From Membranipora membranacea (lineage: Eukaryota > Bryozoa > Gymnolaemata > Cheilostomatida > Membraniporidae): a stretch of 64,000 bases of DNA. Positions 49,924-61,334 of the stretch are shown piece after piece. The notes under the pieces were generated by a model. The model searched no databases. It worked only from the letters and a program-made list of their open reading frames with translations, and was not told the DNA's origin. Position numbers and translations under genes: made by a program. Positions within the stretch are counted from its first letter, which is position 1. Each line of letters begins with the position of its first letter. The stretch lies in the NCBI GenBank assembly GCA_914767715.1, contig OU612066.1:28804283-28868282 (forward strand), in the 5' to 3' direction.

Positions 49924-50585
49924 ATGAGAGGTCCCACCCTCCCTGCTAACATTTCAGTTTTGTTGGGAGTCATTCTCTTGTTCTTCATGTCTGGACAACT
50001 CACTCTTTCCCATGTGAGTTTGATCAATATGAAAAGAGCCAAATTTACTTGTCATTATTGAAAAAAATTATAGTTATGAACATTGAGTGATTCTAGGATG
50101 ATCAACCTAGTTTTACAAGGTTGCTGTGCAGTTAAGAAATTCATTTTTCATTCAGGGTCTGAATTGCAATTACAAGAGATGGTTGTTAGGTAAATATGCG
50201 CTTTTATAACATAATTCCAAGAGACAAGCAAAGGATTGCGCCAAAGTACTATTTGTAGTCCTAGCTACGAATCAGTTCAGGTTTGTTTTGTACCATCAAC
50301 AAGATATTGGAAATGATTCGTTCCCTCTGTTGTGGAAAAGTGCTTTTGCGGGTATTGTGGGTATTGAGGTGGCTGTGTGATACACCGTTTTTTAAGTATT
50401 CATCTGCACGCACAAACTTGTTTGAAGGGTTAGGAACATGCAGCCCTTTAAGATCTTGTCATCCTCGATCAACAAAGAAAAAGAACGAGTTTAGTATAGA
50501 GAGACAGCTTCAACACCAATACACCAGCAAAACAGAAAGTTCTGTAATCCATTCTTATAATTCTTCGTTTCTTTCAAAGTCATAA
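49924..50585 (+). CDS. Tentative small secreted or membrane protein, unknown family
   Basis: Three exons (49924-50013, 50156-50189, 50281-50585) join in phase to 142 aa, with a gtgagt donor, a gtaaat donor and polypyrimidine acceptors. The first 30 residues resemble a signal peptide or anchor (ISVLLGVILLFFMSG). A cysteine-containing part follows (NC, FC, LCCGK, WLC), then a basic run RSTKKK and a Ser/Gln-rich tail. No family is recognised. The phase agreement across two introns favours a real gene, but chance cannot be excluded for so short a protein. It is tail-to-tail with NUP58. Confidence 0.4.
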
Positions 50586-50862
50586 AGAATAAGAAAATGT
50601 GTTGCTGTAGCATTAAATACTTTTGACTGAAAGCACAATACTCAAAAGTAAAATAGATTGCCTGTCAAATGCAGCAATGTAAATTCATATCATGTGACAA
50701 TTTGTCTCTGGTTCATATTTATATCTTCATCTGGGGCGTAGACCATGAAGGGTTTGCTTTCACTCTCATAAGTATCTGGTCATTGTATCAGTAAACTAAA
50801 GAAATTGATCATCAAAATATTTTAATTCAAATGTCTTGCTCTGATTTATAAGCTGATAGTAT

Positions 50863-50868
50863 TTTATT
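50863..50868 (-). promoter_or_regulatory. NUP58 polyadenylation signal AATAAA
   Basis: The complement of AATAAA lies 38 bp after the NUP58 stop codon, implying a very short 3' UTR. Confidence 0.6.
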
Positions 50869-50905
50869 GTAAAGTAATGAATGTAGGTCTATAAGACGAA
50901 CGTGT

Positions 50906-53900
50906 TTAGCTGGTTCTCTTTGCTGGTGGAGCCTGAAGAGTGAATGCCCCCGGTGCACTGGCTCCCAGACTTTGTTGTTGAGGTACTGCTAATCCTACAA
51001 AAACATAAACCATACGAATCTGGAATGTCATAGTTTGCTTACATACCGTACCCAGGACAACTCCAGCAACAAACAGTGTGTGTTTAGTACTGTTTAGTTC
51101 GACCAATTTTAAACATGCCCTGGATAGTGCACAGATCATTTTCACACAAGTGTCAAATAGTGATATGAAATCGCAGCGTGTTTCGGTTTTAAGAAAAGTT
51201 CTGATTGAGTAAATTGATCAGATACAAGTGAACAATGATCAAAGAAAAATCGGGATTGGGTCAAGCAAACCAAAACTACTATCATAGTCGGGTGCATCTA
51301 AAATCTCTGCCAACACACCTATAGCTATAGACATAGCCATGATTATGAAACATCACCAATTTGTATGAATTTGATGAAAATTACACCACAGGTTATTGCA
51401 GAGGAGCTTACTTTGCCTTTACAATAAAATCTTTTGCACCATAGTGAACAACTAACAACTACAAATAGTCATTATTGAGAGTGGTATGATGACTCAAAAG
51501 TAGATGGACAAGAAAACTTACTTACCCGAAAAAAAACAGAAATCTTTGAAAATTTTATATCTAATGGGTATATACAACACACCAGTCTAGAAACCAAACA
51601 GCGATTTCACTTGGATTTCAGTTATTAATGATTGTCTCAGCTCAATGCATTAGACACTGTGGTTGGGGTCTTAGTGAAAGTGAATATCAATTTGGCTATG
51701 CTTTACATAGTGACAGGTTTGATCATAGATAGGTGTTACTAAATTGCCTAACGTGCATTTTTGATTGTTCTCACCATTAGGGGGGGTTTGAAACAACAAA
51801 TTAGGTGTTTGCAAAAGAAGGAGCGGGTGATGAATAAAAGAGCAAAGCAGACATTAGTTTGTGAGCTGTGTGATCTTCATTACATAGACTGTGCAGGATA
51901 TTTTGTAAGATAAGAAGTTTTCTGCCCCTGTATTATAAAAACTTCATGCCTCAGATAAGGTTCTACTATGTTTAAGTTGTCTGTCTACACAACACAATGA
52001 CTGTGGCCAATGGATCACCTGGTGTTCTGCTAGTCCAGAAAATTTAAAATTGCCTACTCTTGGATACGCATGACATGGTTGCTGATTGAGGATAAAATCG
52101 AGACTAATTTCACACCAACTGGCAGGGAAGGAATGGACTTCGAGTCAGACTAAAGAGTAGGTAGGTACACTTACAACCCACTGTCCCCAAACTTAGGGAG
52201 ATTTGATGAAGAGTGGCACTAACTCCACAAGTACTGTGTGGTGTGGTGTGGGAGGGGTAGGGGGTGAGATGATCACAGCTATGAAGTGAAGATTACAGTG
52301 CGAGTCACACACACACACACACACAGAAGAAGTGATAATTAGTGACTAGTACGTACCACACACAACCAGACCGTACTTAATTACCTAGTGGCTTTGTAGC
52401 TCCAAACGCTGATGTCGTTGATCCAAATAGGCTAGCTGCAGTAGAAACAATACACTGTCATAAACTCATATATATTAATATACATTCATGTGATGATTCC
52501 TGGTTGTGGGTCAATAATGAGAGAAAATACAAAACCACTCAAGTTGAAGGAGAGGCTCCACTACCAATCTGATATGATAGCAAAGAACTACGAACAAATA
52601 ACAAATGTTAATTTGGCAATGCATAAGCAGTCCTTTCAGTTCAGACAAGGAGACAAACTCAAACTCCTTGGTTCAGAGAAACAAAGTCTACAAATAAAAC
52701 AAAAGAGTGAGCCTCAGGACGTACTTGGTTTGGCAGCAGCTGTAGATGAGGGGAATCCAAATGCTGTACCAGTAGTGCCTGCAGTGGATGTGGTAGCTCC
52801 GAACAGACCTATCAATGGCAATAATCAAAAATTATATTTTAGATAAACCTTCTTCACAATTAGATAAGGTACTGACATTCAATGACGAAATATATCAGGC
52901 CAGAGTATTTTTAAGTCAAATATCCACTGTCAGTAGATTTGTGGTTACCCTAGTCTGTTGAAACACCAATGAACGACATTCTTAATAGACTGGATGTGAT
53001 TGCATAGGGAGCAAAACGTGTTTATTAGTTTGACTTACTAGAAGGTTTTGCAGCAGCCGCCCCGCCAAACAGACTAGTCTGCCCTGTAGCTGCAGGCGTA
53101 GCACCAAACCCGAATCCTGTAGCTGGTTTGGCTGCAGCGGCTCCAAATAATCCCCCTGTAGTCTGTGTGGTTGTCGCTCCGAATGGGTTGGGTTTAGCTG
53201 CTGTAGCACCAAACAGTCCCCCTGAAGTACCAGTGGCTGCAGTACCAAATCCAAACCCACCTGTCGCAGGCTTGGCAGCTGTTATAGTAAAAATAAAATA
53301 AACATGACAACTGTCTTTGGGTTAGCTGTAACAAATTTTCCTATTTAAATGTTGGACAATGCCTTACACTTTTTATATGTGCCCACTGTTAGTTTCTGTA
53401 CAATCATACTTAAAACTCCCTGTTATAATATAATATACTTATAATACTTATGTATCCTGGTAAGTAGCTTACCTCCGAACAAACCGCCACCAGTCTGTCC
53501 AAGTCCAAATCCTGTTGCTGCAACAAAAACAAAGTCAAAGAATATATTATGTCACAGATGAGTTTGCAGGCGAAACAATCTGACATAAGCTTTTATTCAA
53601 AAAAATTTGTTACTTCCACCTCACGAAACACGACACACTAATGCAAACTGTTGATAGCACATGGTAGTCAGTAATTTTTTTTTAATTAATTTTCCTATAC
53701 ACTTTATTAGCTGTTCAGTGCTGAAGGCAATGAGAACAATTGAAGTCTGGGAAGGTATTCCGAAAAAGAAGAAGAAGGTCATTGCATTACAATGATGCGC
53801 TGAGATGAGCTGTCCTGCCATTTGAATTGGAGTTGTCTGATAATCTGGCACTATGCCCTTTGATGATCTGATAGCAACAGCGACCAACTGACGGTAAGCT

Positions 53901-56900
53901 TCAAACAAACAGTCAGATAACAAACATACCTGCGACAGGCTGCTGAGCTTGCTGAGGGGCCTGCATAGCCTGAGTCAGCATCATGGCAGCATAGTTAGAC
54001 AGACCAGCGAATGGGCTCGGTCCTACAGGCTGAGACATACGAGGTAACTTAGCCTTCTCTAAGACCTCTCTCCTCCGTCTCTCAAACACATCAGTATCAT
54101 CATTGTGAAAAACTTTACGATATGCTAAATATTGCTCCTTCTGAATCTGTATGGGAGGAATAAAAATTATGATGTCATCAAGGTAGTTAGTAAGATCATC
54201 TCAGGGGCAATCTGATATTTGACCATCTCATTGTTTACTTTTCCAGAACATTACCAGGAAATCTGCCATAATTCTAGAATGGGGCCATAGAAGACCATGT
54301 AAGCTTAGTTGAATGGCACCTCGAACAATAATGTGTTTAGTAAGATTATATTAGGGTTCATGATCATCTTTGAAGATGGTTGCCATTCAGAAAAATTAAT
54401 CTTAAATATAAACCAACCTTGATCTGTTCATGTATCCCTTGGAGCTGTGCAGCTAATGCTATGAATGTTTCATGAAGTCTTTTTAGGCATATGAATAAAT
54501 CTATAACAGAAATTTACAAAATGATTATAAAACATTAGGTTGCCGAAATACTTTGCGGTTGATACTATATCAAATGCAATTAATCGTGGAAAAACGATGC
54601 TTATACGAATTTTGGCAAGTATGCAACAATGATACTACAGGTTCAGTATTAACCAGGGCCGTCAACCAATATAAAAACGTTGTTAACTACATATATCAAA
54701 GACTACTGATGAAATTTAGCATTAATCTCACCTTTAGGTGTGACAGTTGAACCTTGCTGAGCTCCTAGTATATACCCTTCAGTGTCCTCTATTAACCTCC
54801 TGTAGGTAGCCATCCTACTCTCAAATGACTCGAGTAAGTTATAGAAGTACTGATCAGGGGCTGTGTATTCTCGGGCTGAGGCTGCACCAGACTCTATCAT
54901 CAATCTAGTACCTGTTGCCATCTCTATATCATATAATGACTGCAGAAAAAAAAATCATGTCAGTATGTTTGTCAGTGGTTGAAGAAAAGTGATGTTAAGT
55001 GCTGATCATTGCGTAGTGCAGACAATGGCGAACCTATATATCTATAGCATATTTATACATGTATATATATATTTATGCAGGGGGGTGGGGGCTAGTAGAA
55101 TGCCCATCATGACCGTAGGCAGGAGTCATACATATTATTGTGTATGGCTATGATCCTGACTAACTGATTTGACTGTGGTTAAAGTTTCTAAAAAGTTTTA
55201 TTTTGTAACATTCAAGCTGCCCAGTATCCGTGTCATTCGAGCTGGTATGTAAGTGTATTTTGCAATTTAATAGACTCATAGTTCCAGGAAGATTAGTTGA
55301 GCCATAATAGTACTGAAAGTACTTTAGTTTATGCATGCATTCCCCCCTCCCCCTCAGTTGCTGAGCAGTTCTTGACACAGTGATCATACAGTAAATATAC
55401 CTGTTTTGTTTGTGTTTTGAGTTTCTCCAGCGCTGTGACGTTCCGATGTAGACCCATAGCTACAGTACTGAGGAGTTGTCTCATGTTGGTTGTCTGGTCG
55501 CGCACTTTGTCCATTTTATCTTTACTGGATGTCGACTTATTAGCAGATATCTCTTTTTGCTTCTTTATATGTTTTCTAATGAAGAATTCCACAAATACCA
55601 TGAATTGGGAGGGATAGCAAAACTTAGCAAATGTGAGAATTAATTAAACCTCATAACCCTCTCACAAAGTAAAGCAAAACATATGATCTTCAATTCGTTT
55701 CATGATTTGCCACATGACACCTCTTGCAAGATGGTACATGTGGCAGAATACAACAGGTGGTTGGGAATGTACATGTGGCAATAGATGGCAGGTGCTTGGC
55801 ATGTACATGTGACAAGAGACGACAGGTGCTTGTAATAATTCATATCCCATTATACTCACTCAAATTCAGTAAACTGGTTGATAATCTCAGCGGGTACAGG
55901 TTTGGTATCATGGTTCTGGTCACCACTGAAAACATTAGAGAATAAAATGTTTTAGGACAAACGGCATGATCATATTCATAAAAGCCAAAACTAGCGGATT
56001 TCTTCTCAGAGTCACAATGATTATATTCTCAATCATCAGTGCCATTTTCCTCAAACAACTCTGAAGCAATACTGACATTTTCTCCCAGTATACCAAGCTC
56101 AACTTAGATCTGTTTTTATTGTTTAGGTGGAGAAATTCAGAATATTGTCAAATTATCCCACTGTTGCAAAGTGCTTTTTGAATTCTTTTCATCTATATAT
56201 GTATACACTTTGACCTATACAGAATCCAGTGAGCACAAATTTCACGACAGTTGATAAACCTGTAAAATATAGAGTAGGTCACCTTGATGCTGGTTTGTTG
56301 GCGCTCTGTGCTAAGCTGGTGGTCTTGACTTGACCATCTAATCCTTTGTTGAAAGCTGGAGCAGCACTGGTTGTAGCTGCAGGCTGTGTTGTAGCTGCTG
56401 GCTGACTGAACAGTCCTCCACCGCCCAAAGTCAGCGGTGCTGCCGCAGTACTTGCTGGTGCTTTAGCAGGACCTCCTAAAACAACATCTACAAGTTATCA
56501 GATCTACATGGATAGTGTGCAACATGTCTTGAGTACACACACATAACTAATTCAAATGCTTGTCAATCAGAAACTACGCAATTAAAAAAAACCTTAGCAA
56601 CAGCATTTTCATGTACCAACGACCAAGAAAGCTTCCACATGTGACTGCAGACATGGCATTGGCCAAGTGACTGTCGTCAAAGGAGTTCACCATACAACTT
56701 TACAAACCCAATGAGAATGGAGCTGTCGTTAAGCCTGCTGCACTGCTTGTAGCCCCTAGAGTCAGGACGGGTGCGGTACCAGTTGATGCAGCTACCGCAC
56801 TTGCAGCTCCTGTGAAGAGTGAAGAACCTCCAGTCAAAGAAAAGCCAGAAGCTTGAGTGGTGGCTGTCGGTAACTTCAAGGCTCCTAGTCCACCTGTGGC

Positions 56901-58478
56901 AGCAGTAGAGGCAGCAGGAGGTGGGTTAGAGAAACCGCCTAGTTTGAGCCCTGTGGTAGGTGCGACACTGGCAGTGCTGGTACCTCCTACCATTCCTAGA
57001 ATATCACACACAAAAATAACCTGAGTACACAAGAGGACTATAGTTAAGTGGAGGTCTATCATATGTCCATAGCTGGAGTACAAACTATACCTAGCGCACA
57101 TGCAAAAGTAGCCTTCTTTGACAAGCTTTGTTGAGTGTGGGGGGGGGGGGACAAAGCATGTCAAGACAGGCTAATACAAAAGGTGACTTAATGCTCAAAG
57201 AGTACTTATAAATGAACACTGAGTTCATTTGCAACCCCAAGAATCTTTGTTGTATAAGAGTATATTCACACTGACATCTTTTACTTCCACCAGTCAGTTG
57301 AGATTAGCGCCGACATTGCATCAGAAACAGTAGAAGCCTAGTTCCTGCATACTAGATCTATTGCATATTTCAAAATATCATAATAAATTGAGATGTAAAC
57401 CTACCACTTAGTATAGGATTAGCAGCTGCGGCAGGCTGGGCAGTACTTGCAGCAGCCATACCAAATCCGAATGAAGGAGGGGCAGTAGTGGGTACTGCGG
57501 TGGATACAGAACCGCCTCCTAAGCCGAAGCCTCCGAATGCTGGAGGGGCTGTAGTAGGTACAGATGTTGCGGGTGCTCCGCCTCCCAGACCGAACCCAAA
57601 CGCAGGAGGAGCTGTGGTTGGTACACTGACTGGTGCTGCTGCTGTGGCACCAAAGGAAAAGCCTGACAGCAGAGAACAATCAATGTTATCATATAATCCC
57701 TCACAAAAAAGTGTACACACCTGCTATTAGCATTGCTTCACCAAACTGCCTTCAGCGTTCAATACTTAACGGAGAAAATATAAAGTCAAAGGCTAAGAGC
57801 TAAAGGGTGCTGAGCAACATGCAACACAGATCCTGAAATGCTGTGTGTGGGAAAAATAGTGCCTATCTGCTATTAATTGTAAGCCATATCACCAAAATCC
57901 GACCCCGGTGTCCCAGATTTATCAAAAATTACCACTAAATCAGCTGCACTATAAGCGATAATTAATGAATGAATGATGTAATGAAAACTGACCTGCACCA
58001 GCGCCTGCCGGAGCGGGATTGTTTGTGGCGCTACTAAGAGCCGATAGGTTACTAAACAGCCCACCACCAGCTAAAACAGAGATTCCAATGTGATATGCTA
58101 TGTTCAGAATAAGCGTGATCAATATACAAATTACAACTATACCAGCTACAAGTAAGGACCACAATTAACCTTGTCACCACTGCTAAGTTAAAACATGCAG
58201 TGCCAAATTTGTCATTTTAATGTTTTGATACCGACATCGGTCAATGTGATGTAAAATTTAAATGCTCAAAGCACCTCAAACACAAAAGCTATTATATCAT
58301 CAATATATACGCATTACATGCACAATGTGAACAAACAACACAATAACAACATGCTAGCGGTAGAAATGACACATTACCACCGGACTGATGTCTTATAGCC
58401 ACACACCACACATCATAAGCTAAACATAGGGGTCATATACATAATTAATTTACCTGTTTGAGTGCTGCCAAGGGCCAT
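50906..58478 (-). CDS. NUP58: Nucleoporin p58/p45
   Basis: Fifteen exons join in phase to 699 aa: 58478-58454, 58070-57993, 57662-57405, 56995-56708, 56475-56283, 55925-55860, 55575-55401, 54939-54732, 54500-54418, 54146-53930, 53517-53473, 53278-53039, 52808-52725, 52435-52385, 50994-50906. It is a component of the central NUP62 channel complex of the nuclear pore. Residues 1 to about 280 are Gly/Ala/Thr/Pro-rich with FG motifs. The central helical part matches human NUP58 through TAPDQYFYNLLESFE, VTPKD, FIALAAQLQGIHEQI and KEQYLAYRKVF. The C-terminus is again FG-rich and ends APPAKRTS, like the human Lys/Arg tail. It is longer than human (599) because of expanded FG regions. The start chosen is the only Met in exon 1; that exon is open upstream, so an earlier start remains possible. 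Confidence 0.93.
52306..52325. repeat. (CA)n microsatellite
   Basis: Ten CA units in the last NUP58 intron. Confidence 0.95.
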
Positions 58479-58608
58479 TGTAGCTTTGGTTAATGTTGCT
58501 GCTTGATGGGTTACACTTTGACTAGGATTATAGATCTGAAAAGAAAAAATACTAGTGGGTGATTATAATATTAACATTTAAAGTTCATGCAGTACGACTA
58601 TGACACAC

Positions 58609-58675
58609 AAGTCGCCCTAGCCTGTCTTATCAAGCTTGTCTTGTCAAGCTTGACAAGACAGGCTAAAGTCGCCCT
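58609..58675. mobile_element. 47-bp palindromic insertion with 10-bp target-site duplication
   Basis: Perfect direct repeats 'aagtcgccct' (58609-58618 and 58666-58675) bracket a hairpin whose 19-bp arms read 'agcctgtctt(g/a)tcaagctt', with one mismatch. It lies about 130 bp upstream of the NUP58 start codon. Confidence 0.85.
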
Positions 58676-58924
58676 TTCATACCTTTAATAAGGCTTATTA
58701 TGGTGGTCAAGAAAGGATGAAACAACAACAGGTTACAGCACAGGCCCACTCCAAAACCTGGGTCTCTCTGACAATAAAATACTGGGAAGCTAGTCAAAAA
58801 TTGCCAGATGCCCAGGTTTTTTTTAAAGATAGACCTGCCATGTGGGTTAGAGCAAGGAGTAACTTCTATTCCTCGTTGGTAATAGAGAAGAAAGTACAAG
58901 TAGTAAGTACTTGCAACTATATAT

Positions 58925-59507
58925 CATAAGGCCACGTGACTTTGATATAGCCTGTGATTTTTGTCAGTGGGTGGGGGTGGGCGAGAAGAGAAGAATGAGT
59001 ATAGGGGGGAACCATCAATGTAATCTCATGATACTTTTTCGATGTGTTTTTTTTTCAATTTTGTGTGGGTATCTATATATATATCTATGTTGTTGTTTGC
59101 TTTTCTATGGCAATCTATCTATGTTAGTTTTCTTCTGGCAAGGCTTAATTATTAATTATCTATGAGCTGGTGTATGCTGATGTCCTTGTGTTGATTTGAG
59201 CTGCAAGTAGAAGGCCACTTACTTTCCTCTACTAGTCTACTCAAGGATTTAAAACCCTTAGGGGCTTGAAATCCTAGGTCTACTTCTTCAACTTGCCAGA
59301 AGAAAACTAACATAGATAGATGGCCATAGAAAAGCAAACAACAACATAGATATATAATAGATACCCACACAAAATTGAAAAAAACACATCGAAAAAGGAT
59401 CATGAGATTACATTGATGGTTCCCCCCTATCTCTTTCACTCTATCTCCCACCCCTACCCACTGACAAAAATCACAGGCTATATCAAAGTCACGTGGCCTT
59501 ATGCTAT
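58925..59507. mobile_element. 583-bp inverted-repeat element
   Basis: Left arm 58925-59142 and right arm 59292-59507 are inverted copies. Shared landmarks are 'ataaggccacgtgactttg', 'gtaatctcatgat', 'gttgttgtttgcttttctat' and 'gttttcttctggcaag'. The centre is about 150 bp. The arms differ by small indels. The right end abuts the LINE fragment at 59505. Confidence 0.85.
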
Positions 59508-60077
59508 ATATACCTAGGTGTGACATTTCAGTCAGACCTGAAATTCAACAGACACATCACAGCCAAAGTGAATACTGCCAACAAAGTCCTAGGAAGTATA
59601 AAGTTTGCTCTCCACAATGCCCCAGAGAAAGCCAAACTGCTGGCTTACACCAGTCTGTGCAGGCCTGTCTTAGAATATGCTGACACTCTCTGGGACCCAG
59701 CTGACAACTCTACAGCAGAAGAAATCGAGCTGACACAAAACAAGGCTATATGTTTTGTCAAAGGCATAAAAGGAAGGCGCGGCATAACGGACGCACGCTC
59801 CCAACTAGAACTCCAGCCCCTCAAAGACAGGAGAAAAAACCACAGACTCTCTTTGCTGATGAGAATCCTCTCTGATGAAGAAAAATATGAGGGCCTATCC
59901 TCAGCGTATGACGAGGTCATCAACAACCAAGCCAACGCCACCATGGTGACAAGAGCTGCTACGCGGGGAGAACCAACAGCAATTTTTGCTTCTTCCAAAC
60001 TGTACCACAACAGTTTTTTGCCCAGGACTGTAAGTGTAAGAGACCTGAGGCTTGGGCCATCCAATACTCAACCCTAA
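59505..60077 (+). mobile_element. C-terminal fragment of a non-LTR reverse transcriptase
   Basis: An open frame of about 190 codons matches the post-catalytic part of LINE polymerases: YLGVTFQSDLKFNRHI, then LCRPVLEYADTLWDP, QLELQPLKDRR and a terminal LPRTVSVRDL, ending in TAA/TGA. The catalytic FADD part is absent. It is unlike the copy at 32790-33861 in detail, so a second LINE lineage is present. It lies exactly between two long inverted repeats. Confidence 0.85.
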
Positions 60078-60378
60078 TGACGGCTATATGCTGTTACCCC
60101 TGCCTAAACCACTGGTTTTTTGCTCACAAATGGTAAATATATGAGGCACTCCCCTTTATGCCCTAGGGCTTTATTAGAGTGTTCTACAATCATCGAGGTA
60201 AGATAATAATAATAGTCTAGCTAGTAAGTTAGAAAAAACTGAATCAAAAATTAATTTAGAATCAGGGACTGGTAGGTGATAGAATTATCATCCTAAATCT
60301 CATTGTTCCGGGTCAAACTCTTGAGATATGGTATGTAATTAACCAGACCTTCACTCCGCAGACAAAAGAGGCTGTTAC

Positions 60379-61038
60379 CATGGGCCCCTGGGACTTACAT
60401 GACTTTACTTTGCCAATGTCCACTATCAACCACCCAAAAAACACCAAACAGGGTAAGACACAAAAAAAATTTTTTACAACCTACCTTGAAATCTCTCACA
60501 CTAACTCACTCCTCCTTCCTCTTTCATTTGCTTCAGGTTTGAAGTTTCTAGCACAAACAGAGCTGACTTTATGGACCAGAGAAAAAATTGCTTCAACAAA
60601 ATTCACAAAATCTGAGTAGGCTGAAATGGCTGCATGAGTATTGACATCCCCACATGATTATTGTTCTTTTTTTTTATTTCACTAAATTGGTTCTTTTTAC
60701 ACTCATATATGATCTCTCATAGTTTATTAGAAGCTTAAAAATTAATGTATATAATTTAGAACTCATATTTGAGTGTAAAAAGAACCAATTTAGTAAAATA
60801 AAAAAAAGTACAATAATCATGTGGGGATGTCAATACACATGCAGCCATTTCAGCCTACTCAGATTGTGCTAGAAACTTCAAACCTGAAGCAAATGAAAGA
60901 GGAAGGAGGAGTGAGTTAGTGTGAGAGATTTCAAGGTAGGTTGTAAAAATTTTTTGTCTTACCCTGTTTGGTGTTTTTGGTTGGTTGATAGTGGATATTG
61001 GCAAAGTAAAGACATGAAAGTCCAAGGGGCCCGTGTCT
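60379..61038. mobile_element. 660-bp inverted-repeat element
   Basis: Left arm about 60379-60709 and right arm about 60764-61038 are inverted copies, sharing 'caaacagggtaagac', 'gaaatctctcacactaactc', 'aggctgaaatggctgcatg' and 'ggttctttttacactca'. The centre is about 55 bp. The right arm ends next to the small palindrome at 61037. Confidence 0.85.
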
Positions 61039-61079
61039 GTAACCAATGAACTAAACCTAGTTTAGTTCATTGCTGTAAC
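61037..61079. mobile_element. 29-bp palindromic insertion with 7-bp target-site duplication
   Basis: Direct repeats 'ctgtaac' (61037-61043, 61073-61079) flank a hairpin with perfect 13-bp arms ('caatgaactaaac') and a 3-base loop. It is about 260 bp upstream of the SRSF1-like start codon. The arm begins 'caatgaact', as does the hairpin at 31210-31238. Confidence 0.8.
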
Positions 61080-61334
61080 AAAGTTTATTCCTACTTATTT
61101 TCAACTTTTTCTTCTTTTGAAAATGCTGCAATGGCTAAAGTGGAACAGGTGTGAATGATAAGACTATAATATTTAGTCTCCTGTGATCGTAATAGGATAC
61201 TGCCTCACCGAATTGCCAATCTATTGTTTTTATGACCTTGTTGTAATATGATGCTAACGTTAAGTGACGGAAATAACCGACGACCTTCTTCTGCCTGACA
61301 CAAAGACAGCTCAGCTTAAAAAAACAGAGGCAAA

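Noticed and set aside
49924-50585. Insulin/relaxin-like precursor (LCCGK...WLC resembles a B chain)
   Set aside because: Cysteine spacing is 14 residues instead of 11, and no A-chain CC-x3-C-x8-C follows.
57419-57730. Pro/Gly-rich and Arg/Ser-rich frames over NUP58 exon 3
   Set aside because: They are alternative-frame shadows of an FG-repeat exon with well-defined splice sites.
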